DNA from: Pantoea cypripedii
GTDB lineage: Bacteria; Pseudomonadota; Gammaproteobacteria; Enterobacterales; Enterobacteriaceae
NCBI RefSeq assembly: GCF_002095535.1
Contig: NZ_MLJI01000001.1
Location: forward strand, 1,063,604 to 1,127,603
Direction of reading: 5' to 3'
Length of the DNA stretch: 64,000 bases
Position 1 is the first letter of the stretch. Each line of letters starts with the position of its first letter. Positions 57,230 to 64,000 of this stretch are shown piece after piece. The translations under genes were made by a program, and so were the position numbers. The notes under the pieces are model-generated. The model was not told where the DNA came from. It ran no database searches and saw only the letters and a program-made list of their open reading frames with translations.

Positions 57230-59643
57230 TCTGGCGCTGGTTCTGGCGCGAGTGGCGTTCGCCCTCGCTGTTGATCGTCTGGCTGGCGCTGACGCTGGCG
57301 GTGGCCTGTGTGCTGGCGCTGGGATCGATCAGCGACCGCATGGAAAAAGGGTTAAGCCAGCAAAGCCGTGATTTTATGGCAGGCGATCGCACGTTGCGCA
57401 GCAGTTCTCCGGCACCGGACGCCTGGCTGGCAAAAGCGCGTGAGGAGGGCTTGTCAGTCAGTCGACAGCTGAGTTTTATGACCATGACCTTTGCGCAGCA
57501 AACACCGCAGCTGGCGGATGTGAAGGCGGTCGATGATGCGTATCCGATGTTTGGCACCCTGCAAACGGATCCCCCTGGCCTGCGCCCGGTTGCCGGAACG
57601 GTGCTGGTGGCCCCGCGCTTGCTGGCGCTGCTCAACCTGAAAACCGGCGACCAGATTGATGTGGGTGACACCACGCTGCGTATTGCCGGGGAGGTGATTC
57701 AGGAGCCGGATGCCGGTTTCAATCCGTTCCAGACCGCCCCGCGCCTGCTGATGAACCTGGCCGATGTGGAGAAAACCGGTGCCATTCAGCCAGGCAGCCG
57801 TCTCAGCTGGCGTTACAAATTCTCGGGCGATCCGGCCCCGCTGGCGCGTTATGACAGCTGGATTCAGCCGCAACTGAAAGCCGATCAGCGCTGGATCAGC
57901 GTCGAAAACTCAGAAGATGCATTAGGACGATCGATGCAGCGGGCGCAGCAATTTTTGCTGCTTTCGGCGTTACTGACGCTGCTGCTGGCGATCGCCGCCG
58001 TCGCGGTGGCGATGAGCCACTATTGTCGCAGCCGCTATGATTTGGTGGCGGTGCTGAAAACCCTTGGTGCGACGCGGCGGGTGCTGCAACGCTTAATCAT
58101 CGGCCAGTGGCTGGCAGTGTTGTTGCTGGCAGCGCTGGCGGGGAGCGTATTGGGGCAGGGGATTGAGGTCATCCTGCTGGTGATGCTGAAACCGGTCCTG
58201 CCTGGCGCGCTTCCGGCCGCCAGTTTCTGGCCCTGGCTGTGGGCGCTGGGGGCGATGTTTGTGATTTCGCTGCTGGTGGGGCTGCGACCTTATCGTTTAT
58301 TAATGGCAACCTTGCCGCTGCGCGTATTGCGACGGGATGCGGTGGCGAATGTCTGGCCGCTGCGCGTCTATCTGCCGGTGATGGCGCTGGTGGTGATTGG
58401 TTTGCTGGCGCTGCTGATGGGCGGCAGCAAAATGTTGTGGGCGCTGCTGGTGGGCGTGGTGATGCTGGCAATCTTGCTGGCGGTGCTTGGCTGGGGGGCG
58501 CTGCTGCTGTTGCGGCGTCTGGTGGTGCGCAATCTGGCGATGCGGCTGGCGATCAATCGTCTGCTGCGCCAGCCTGCCATGACCCTCAGCCAGTTGGCGG
58601 CTTTTTCGCTCTCCTTTATGTTGCTGGCGCTATTGCTGGTGATGCGCGGTGACCTGCTGGATCGTTGGCAACAACAATTGCCACCGGATAGCCCCAACTA
58701 TTTTCTGCTGAATATGACGCAGGAACAGGTGCCGCAGGTACGTGATTTCCTCAATTCGCATCACATCAAAGCAGAAACCTTCTATCCGATTATTCGCGCG
58801 CGTCTGACGCAGCTGAACGGGAAGGATGCCGATCCGAATATGGATAACGCGCTGAATCGCGAGCTGAATCTGACGTGGCAGGCGGATCGACCGGACCACA
58901 ACCCGCTGGTGGCGGGCACATGGCCGCCGCGTGCCGGGGAGGTTTCAGTAGAAACTGAGCTGGCAGATCGGCTGGGAGTGAAACTGGGCGATACCTTAAC
59001 CTTCAGCGGCGATACCCAGCAGTTCAGCGCCAAAATTACCAGCCTGCGTAAAGTTGACTGGGAAAGCATGCGACCAAACTTCTTCTTCATTTTCCCGCCG
59101 GGGGCGCTGGATGATCAGCCGCAGACGTGGCTGACCAGCTTCCGTATGGACAGCAATCCGACCTTACTGGCGCAACTGAATCGCAGCTTCCCCACCCTAA
59201 GCCTGCTGGATATTGGCAGCATACTGCGCCAGATCGGTCAGGTGCTGGCGCAGGTCAGCCAGGCGCTGGAAATTATGGTAGTGCTGGTGACGATTTGCGG
59301 CGTGTTGCTGTTGCTGGCGCAGATTCAGGTCGGTATGCGTCAGCGGCGTCAGGAGCTGGTGGTTTATCGCACGCTGGGGGCGAGCAAGCGGCTGCTGCGT
59401 GGGACGTTATGGTGCGAGTTCGCGCTGCTTGGTGTGGTGTCGGGTGTGGCGGCGGCGCTGGGTGCGGAAGCGGCCCTGTGGGGATTACAGCGTAAAATCT
59501 TTGATTTTCCGTGGGAACCAGACTGGAGCCTGTGGCTGGCGTTACCGATCTGCGGAGCAGTTTTGCTGTCGTTGTGCGGCGGCTGGCTGGGTGTGCGCTT
59601 GCTGAAAGGGAAAGCATTGTTCAGAAGGTTTGAGGCGGCGTGA
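57226..59643 (+). CDS. ybbP: FtsX/MacB-type ABC permease YbbP
   Basis: YbbP is an 805-residue inner-membrane protein with ten predicted helices: one at the N-terminus, two FtsX cores and a large periplasmic region. I chose ATG 57226 ([20 protein letters not shown]), overlapping the ybbA stop. The layout matches the E. coli protein (804 residues). The rhsD/ybbC region that follows in E. coli is absent; a single REP-like repeat lies there instead. Confidence 0.95.
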   Translation: MIWRWFWREWRSPSLLIVWLALTLAVACVLALGSISDRMEKGLSQQSRDFMAGDRTLRSSSPAPDAWLAKAREEGLSVSRQLSFMTMTFAQQTPQLADVKAVDDAYPMFGTLQTDPPGLRPVAGTVLVAPRLLALLNLKTGDQIDVGDTTLRIAGEVIQEPDAGFNPFQTAPRLLMNLADVEKTGAIQPGSRLSWRYKFSGDPAPLARYDSWIQPQLKADQRWISVENSEDALGRSMQRAQQFLLLSALLTLLLAIAAVAVAMSHYCRSRYDLVAVLKTLGATRRVLQRLIIGQWLAVLLLAALAGSVLGQGIEVILLVMLKPVLPGALPAASFWPWLWALGAMFVISLLVGLRPYRLLMATLPLRVLRRDAVANVWPLRVYLPVMALVVIGLLALLMGGSKMLWALLVGVVMLAILLAVLGWGALLLLRRLVVRNLAMRLAINRLLRQPAMTLSQLAAFSLSFMLLALLLVMRGDLLDRWQQQLPPDSPNYFLLNMTQEQVPQVRDFLNSHHIKAETFYPIIRARLTQLNGKDADPNMDNALNRELNLTWQADRPDHNPLVAGTWPPRAGEVSVETELADRLGVKLGDTLTFSGDTQQFSAKITSLRKVDWESMRPNFFFIFPPGALDDQPQTWLTSFRMDSNPTLLAQLNRSFPTLSLLDIGSILRQIGQVLAQVSQALEIMVVLVTICGVLLLLAQIQVGMRQRRQELVVYRTLGASKRLLRGTLWCEFALLGVVSGVAAALGAEAALWGLQRKIFDFPWEPDWSLWLALPICGAVLLSLCGGWLGVRLLKGKALFRRFEAA

Positions 59644-59683
59644 TTTTATTACGGCCAATAACCGCACGGAGCCGGTAAACCCC

Positions 59684-59705
59684 GCGTGATAAATCACGCC
59701 GCTAC
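59684..59705. repeat. REP-like repeat between ybbP and purK (variant copy)
   Basis: This inverted single copy has two changes against the common unit, T for C and A for G, at paired stem positions (GCGTGAT / ATCACGC). The changes keep base pairing, which supports hairpin formation as the selected property. Confidence 0.85.
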
Positions 59706-59741
59706 AATCCGGTGCGAGATTTCACTGCGGGGTCGTTTTCG

Positions 59742-60806
59742 TTACAGCTTCTCCACCGCCCAGGCAATGCCACTGGCGTACTCAGGCGGCAGCATGGGCA
59801 CCAGCGCGTTCAGAGCCGCAGCCAGGCGGGTCTGGTCGCTGTCAGTGAGATTCAGGTGGCCCACTTTACGTCCCGGACGCACTTCTTTTTCGTACCAATG
59901 CAGATGTACCAGCGGCTGATGCAGCCACGCCAGATTCACATCAGTACCGATCAGGTTGACCATCACGGAAGGTGCAAATACCACCGGCTGTGGCAGCGGT
60001 AAGCCCAGTACGGCACGTAAATGCAGCTCGAACTGGCTGATGGACGCGCCATTCTGTGTCCAGTGCCCGCTGTTGTGCACGCGTGGAGCCAATTCGTTGA
60101 TCAGCAGACCTTGTGGTGTGACGAAACATTCCATCGCCATCACGCCCACGTAGTTCAGCTCATGCATGATGGCGCTGAGCATGGCTTCGGCCTGCTGCTG
60201 CTGCGCGGCATCCGCCTGCGGAAAGGCCACGCTGGTACGCAGAATGCCATCCTGATGCAGGTTATGGGTCAGCGGATAGAAAACGGTGCTGCCGTCCTGA
60301 CCGCGCGCGCCCACCAGTGAAACTTCACCGCTGAAGTTGATACCCTGCTCAACGATACATTCACCGTAGCATTCATCCGGCAGGCTATCGGTTTCATTGG
60401 CGCGCAGACGCCACTGACCACGCCCGTCATAACCACCGGTACGGCGTTTGACAATGGCAAGTTCGCCCAGTGAACTGAACACCTGCGGCCACTCGCCTTT
60501 ATCCGCCAGCAACTGCCACGGCGCGGTGGCGAGGTTGAGCTGATCGAGCAGCTGTTTTTGCGTCAGGCGATCGGCCAGACGCGGGAAAATATCGCGATTC
60601 ACAAACGCCGGATGGCTTGCCAGCTCACGCGTCAGCGCGGTTTCCGGCCAGCGTTCAATTTCGGCGGTGATAACGCTTTGTGCAATCGGCAGGGCAGAGG
60701 GTTCCGCATCCAACCCTACCGGGTAGACAGCGATCCCCAGCGGTTCACCGGCCTGACGCAGCATGCGGCCTAACTGACCATTTCCCAGTACGCAAACCGG
60801 CTTCAT
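59742..60806 (-). CDS. purK: N5-carboxyaminoimidazole ribonucleotide synthase PurK
   Basis: PurK makes N5-CAIR from AIR, ATP and bicarbonate in purine synthesis. The 354-residue ATP-grasp enzyme has the N-terminal [13 protein letters not shown], the nucleotide-binding loop [13 protein letters not shown] and the metal-site block [23 protein letters not shown]. It overlaps the end of purE by 4 bp and forms the purEK operon. Confidence 0.97.
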   Translation of the reverse strand: MKPVCVLGNGQLGRMLRQAGEPLGIAVYPVGLDAEPSALPIAQSVITAEIERWPETALTRELASHPAFVNRDIFPRLADRLTQKQLLDQLNLATAPWQLLADKGEWPQVFSSLGELAIVKRRTGGYDGRGQWRLRANETDSLPDECYGECIVEQGINFSGEVSLVGARGQDGSTVFYPLTHNLHQDGILRTSVAFPQADAAQQQQAEAMLSAIMHELNYVGVMAMECFVTPQGLLINELAPRVHNSGHWTQNGASISQFELHLRAVLGLPLPQPVVFAPSVMVNLIGTDVNLAWLHQPLVHLHWYEKEVRPGRKVGHLNLTDSDQTRLAAALNALVPMLPPEYASGIAWAVEKL

Positions 60807-61312
60807 GCATCCCCCCGCGGGTCCGGGTTGTTCAGCACTTCATCAGTCTGGGTCTGACGCCAGGTTGCCAGGCGAGTTGCCAGCGTGCTGTCGTGAATCG
60901 CCAGAATCTGTGCGGCCAGCAGTGCGGCGTTCGCGGCACCGGCTTTACCGATTGCCAGCGTACCTACCGGGATACCACGCGGCATTTGCACGATGGAGTA
61001 AAGGCTATCGACCCCACTCAGCGCGGCGCTTTGTACCGGGACACCCAGCACCGGCACCAGGGTTTTGGCTGCCAGCATGCCCGGCAGATGTGCGGCACCG
61101 CCAGCACCGGCGATAATCACCTGAAAACCATTCTGGGCGGCGTTTTCGGCAAAGCTGAACAGTTTGTCCGGCGTACGGTGAGCAGAGACCACTTCAACGT
61201 GGAAGGGGACATCCAGGCTGTTAAGAATTTCCTCGGCGAACTGCATGGTAGCCCAGTCACTTTTGGAACCCATGACGATGGCGATACGAGCCGGGGCGGC
61301 GTTGGATGACAT
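60803..61312 (-). CDS. purE: N5-CAIR mutase PurE
   Basis: PurE rearranges N5-CAIR to CAIR. The 169-residue protein shows the family motifs [23 protein letters not shown] with the catalytic His, and [15 protein letters not shown]. It is the first gene of purEK, with a PurR site 85 bp upstream. Confidence 0.97.
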   Translation of the reverse strand: MSSNAAPARIAIVMGSKSDWATMQFAEEILNSLDVPFHVEVVSAHRTPDKLFSFAENAAQNGFQVIIAGAGGAAHLPGMLAAKTLVPVLGVPVQSAALSGVDSLYSIVQMPRGIPVGTLAIGKAGAANAALLAAQILAIHDSTLATRLATWRQTQTDEVLNNPDPRGDA

Positions 61313-61397
61313 GCGGTCAACTCCTGTGAATATACAAACGAACCTGGCCGGGCGGGCAGGTGAAGAAGGGCACAGAGAATAGCATGAGATGGCAGCA

Positions 61398-61413
61398 AGG
61401 AAAACGGTTGCGT
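61398..61413 (-). promoter_or_regulatory. PurR operator upstream of purEK
   Basis: On the minus strand ACGCAACCGTTTTCCT matches the PurR consensus ACGCAAACGTTTKCNT and equals the E. coli purE operator core (ACGCAACCGTTTTCCTTGC). It predicts repression by PurR when hypoxanthine or guanine is abundant. Confidence 0.88.
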
Positions 61414-61443
61414 GGCCGGAAAACGGGCAAGATTGCCCGTTTG

Positions 61444-62160
61444 TCAGAACGGAAATTCGATAAGGCTGACGCCACTGGCATCGACCTGAACCATCGATCC
61501 CTGCTGATGCCAGGCACCGAGCACCACGCGTTGCGCGTTTTCCGCCTGTAAAACAAACTCATGGATAGCCGGGCGATGGGTATGGCCGTGAATCAATAGC
61601 CGCACCTGCTGGCGTGTCATGGCCTCGATAACTGCCTGTTGATTGACATCCATGATGCTCAGCGACTTATGCTGATTGGCCTGTTTGCTGTTGGCGCGCA
61701 TTCTGGCGGCAATTCGCATCCGCAGACGCAGCGGTAAGGCGAGAAACAACTTTTGCAGCCAGCGCTGATGCACTTTGGCGCGAAAACGCTGGTAACCTTC
61801 ATCATCGGTGCAGAGGGTGTCGCCGTGCATAATCAGCAGGCGCTGACCATACAAAGTTAACACCTGTTCTTCCGGTAGCAACGTCATGCCGCAGGCAGCA
61901 GCAAAGCGCTGGCCGAGCAGGAAATCGCGATTGCCGTGAATAAAATACTTCGGCACCGGCAACGCCTTGAGTGCAGCGGCGATTTGCTGATGCAGCGGAT
62001 TAGGATCGTCATCGCCGATCCAGGCTTCAAACAGGTCACCGAGGATGTAAAGTGCATCGCACTGATGCGCTTCACGCTGCAAAAAATGCAGAAAACCGGC
62101 AGTAATTGCCGGTTCGTCCTGACACAGATGAAGATCTGCGATAAACAGCGTGCGCGACAT
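61444..62160 (-). CDS. lpxH: UDP-2,3-diacylglucosamine hydrolase LpxH
   Basis: LpxH removes UMP from UDP-diacylglucosamine to give lipid X in lipid A synthesis. The 238-residue metallophosphoesterase has the metal-site motifs [35 protein letters not shown] and HGHTHRP. Its start overlaps the ppiB stop by 1 bp, so the pair is coupled, as in E. coli. Confidence 0.97.
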   Translation of the reverse strand: MSRTLFIADLHLCQDEPAITAGFLHFLQREAHQCDALYILGDLFEAWIGDDDPNPLHQQIAAALKALPVPKYFIHGNRDFLLGQRFAAACGMTLLPEEQVLTLYGQRLLIMHGDTLCTDDEGYQRFRAKVHQRWLQKLFLALPLRLRMRIAARMRANSKQANQHKSLSIMDVNQQAVIEAMTRQQVRLLIHGHTHRPAIHEFVLQAENAQRVVLGAWHQQGSMVQVDASGVSLIEFPF

Positions 62161-62657
62161 TACTCGCTAACGGTCACTTTCTGGATGATCACGTCATCTT
62201 TCGGCACATCCTGGTGCATGCCGCTGCGGCCGGTAGCGACCGCTTTGATTTTTTCGACTACGTCCATACCTTCAACCACTTCAGCAAACACGCAGTAACC
62301 CCAGCCCTGCAGGCTTTCGTCACGGAAGTTCAGGAAGTCGTTGTCGGCTACGTTGATGAAGAACTGCGCAGTGGCAGAGTGCGGGGCCTGAGTACGAGCC
62401 ATCGCCAGGGTGCCACGGGTGTTTTTCAGACCGTTGTTGGCTTCGTTACGGATTTCTTCTTTGGTGGCTTTCTGTTTCATGCCAGGCTCAAAACCGCCGC
62501 CCTGGATCATAAAGCCATTGATGACACGGTGGAAAATGGTGTTGTCGTAGAAACCATCACGGCAGTAATCCAGGAAGTTCTTTACGGTTGCCGGCGCTTT
62601 ATCATCGAAAGTTTTAATTACGATATCGCCATGGTTCGTCTGGAAAGTGACCATCAT
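62160..62657 (-). CDS. ppiB: Peptidyl-prolyl cis-trans isomerase B (cytoplasmic cyclophilin)
   Basis: PpiB is the cytoplasmic cyclophilin. Catalytic residues are visible in the motifs [14 protein letters not shown] and [19 protein letters not shown] and in the Trp-containing [15 protein letters not shown]. Length is 165 residues from ATG 62657; the next ATG (62654) gives the E. coli start MVTF. It is divergent from cysS. Confidence 0.97.
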   Translation of the reverse strand: MMVTFQTNHGDIVIKTFDDKAPATVKNFLDYCRDGFYDNTIFHRVINGFMIQGGGFEPGMKQKATKEEIRNEANNGLKNTRGTLAMARTQAPHSATAQFFINVADNDFLNFRDESLQGWGYCVFAEVVEGMDVVEKIKAVATGRSGMHQDVPKDDVIIQKVTVSE

Positions 62658-62870
62658 TCTCGTCCTGTAAAGGTTGTCGTCGGTGCCAATAGCCGCGCAT
62701 GCAAAGCAGCGGGCCTTTTTGTAGACGCTCCTTATATCACAAATTGTGATGACGCGTCAGCAAGGTGGCGGCTGTTGCTATGCTGGCGTCGCGCTGGCGT
62801 AAAAAATACGGCACAATACGCAGCTAGCCTGAACAGGCCTTCTTCGCACACGTTTATACGGAACCTTTCA

Positions 62871-64000
62871 ATGTTAAAGATTTATAACACCCTGAGTCGA
62901 CAGAAAGAGGAATTCAAACCCATCCATGCTGGCGAAATCGGCATGTACGTGTGCGGCATCACGGTGTACGACCTCTGTCATATCGGCCACGGGCGTACCT
63001 TCGTTGCGTTTGATGTGGTGGCGCGCTACCTGCGCTATGTCGGTTATACGCTGAAGTATGTGCGTAACATCACCGATATTGACGACAAAATTATCAAACG
63101 TGCCAACGAAAACGGCGAAAGTATCGAAACTCTGACCAATCGTATGATCGGTGAAATGCATAAAGATTTCGCCGCGCTGGGTATCCTGCCGCCAAATCTG
63201 GAGCCGCGCGCCACGCGTCATATCGACGAGATTATCGAGCTGGTTGGCCTGCTGATTGAGCGTGGTCACGCCTATGTGGCTGACAACGGCGACGTGATGT
63301 TTGATGTCCTCAGCGACAAAGATTACGGTGCGCTGTCACGCCAGGATCTGGAGCAATTGCAGGCCGGTGCGCGCGTGGAAGTGGCTGAAGTGAAACGCAA
63401 TCCGATGGATTTTGTGCTGTGGAAGATGTCCAAAGCGGACGAACCGGCATGGAGTTCACCGTGGGGCAATGGTCGCCCGGGCTGGCATATTGAATGTTCG
63501 GCGATGAACTGCAAACAACTCGGCACCCATTTCGATATTCACGGCGGCGGTTCCGATCTGATGTTCCCGCATCATGAAAATGAAGTGGCACAGTCCACCT
63601 GTGCGCATGACGGCCCGTACGTTAATTACTGGATGCACTCCGGTATGGTGATGGTTGACCGCGAGAAGATGTCAAAATCCCTCGGCAACTTCTTTACCGT
63701 GCGCGATGTGCTGCAACATTACGATGCGGAAACCGTGCGTTATTTCCTGATGTCGGGCCACTATCGCAGCCAACTTAACTATGGCGAAGATAACCTCAAT
63801 CAGGCGCGTGCGGCGCTGGAACGCCTTTACACCGCGCTGCGTCATACCGATGCTGCTGCGGTGGCGGCGGGTGGTGAAGAGTTCGAAACGCGTTTCCGTA
63901 CCGCAATGGATGATGACTTCAACACGCCGGAAGCTTACTCGGTGCTGTTTGATATGGCGCGTGAAGTGAACCGTCTGAAAACAGAAGAAAAAGCGGCTGC
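62871..64000 (+). CDS. cysS: Cysteinyl-tRNA synthetase (3' truncated by window)
   Basis: CysS charges tRNA(Cys) with cysteine. The frame opens at ATG 62871 and runs past the window end; 376 codons are visible of about 461. Visible motifs: zinc ligand Cys28 in [13 protein letters not shown] (residues 37-40, CHIGHGRTF), the HHENE region [13 protein letters not shown] and [10 protein letters not shown]. The anticodon-binding domain is cut off. Confidence 0.98.
   Translation, partial: MLKIYNTLSRQKEEFKPIHAGEIGMYVCGITVYDLCHIGHGRTFVAFDVVARYLRYVGYTLKYVRNITDIDDKIIKRANENGESIETLTNRMIGEMHKDFAALGILPPNLEPRATRHIDEIIELVGLLIERGHAYVADNGDVMFDVLSDKDYGALSRQDLEQLQAGARVEVAEVKRNPMDFVLWKMSKADEPAWSSPWGNGRPGWHIECSAMNCKQLGTHFDIHGGGSDLMFPHHENEVAQSTCAHDGPYVNYWMHSGMVMVDREKMSKSLGNFFTVRDVLQHYDAETVRYFLMSGHYRSQLNYGEDNLNQARAALERLYTALRHTDAAAVAAGGEEFETRFRTAMDDDFNTPEAYSVLFDMAREVNRLKTEEKAA

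Overview
The window is a chromosomal backbone segment from an enteric gammaproteobacterium. From lon (5' end cut off by the window) to cysS (3' end cut off) the gene order follows the Escherichia coli lon-cysS region almost gene for gene, and most proteins match their E. coli counterparts closely. Several points suggest the Erwiniaceae, most likely Pantoea: a cysteine desulfhydrase gene (ccdA type) divergent from the ybaO/ccdR regulator, as known in Pantoea ananatis; a dispersed 22-bp palindromic repeat between genes; and the absence of E. coli neighbours such as maa, mscK, aes, glsA-ybaT, fetAB and rhsD. The genus is inferred, not proven.

Layout. 1-9 kb: lon, hupB, ppiD, ybaV, fadM, then queC and ybaE on the minus strand, then cof. 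9-18 kb: ccdA/ccdR, the heterodimeric ABC exporter mdlAB, the nitrogen-regulated glnK-amtB operon, tesB, ybaY and the alkyltransferase-like gene atl. 18-20 kb: 4.5S RNA (ffs), hha, tomB and an unknown AT-rich gene. 20-23 kb: a zinc-starvation island with a metal ABC transporter (ATPase, permease, binding protein), an unlisted 34-residue membrane peptide coupled to it, and the zinc-free ribosomal protein paralogues rpmE2-rpmJ2, with a Zur-type operator in front of each of the two operons. 23-28 kb: acrB, acrA and acrR with an intact AcrR operator. 28-38 kb: rsmS, a GlsB/YeaQ-type membrane protein, priC, ybaN, apt, dnaX (with frameshift signal), ybaB, recR, htpG (heat-shock promoter), a LysR regulator, an unknown gene and adk. 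38-48 kb: hemH, gsk, ybaL, fsr, ushA, a PACE efflux pump with a divergent LysR regulator, ybaK, the small RNA chiX and ybaP. 48-53 kb: copA and cueR, separated by an inserted two-gene cassette. 53-64 kb: ybbJ-qmcA, cnoX, ybbO, tesA, ybbA-ybbP, purEK, ppiB-lpxH and cysS.

Most genes are housekeeping: protein quality control (lon, ppiD, htpG, cnoX, ppiB), nucleotide metabolism (apt, adk, gsk, ushA, purEK), DNA replication and repair (dnaX, recR, priC, hupB) and envelope or efflux functions. Lineage-specific content lies in four places: the ccdA/ccdR pair, the Zur island, the PACE/LysR pair with the unknown gene before adk, and the cassette between copA and cueR. That cassette encodes a 221-residue protein and a 73-residue membrane protein with overlapping start and stop. 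It is AT-rich and bounded by perfect 23-bp direct copies of the CueR operator. It is the best candidate for an undescribed system here, but its function cannot be read from the sequence. No intergenic gap exceeds 300 bp; no tRNA, CRISPR array, IS element or prophage was recognised.
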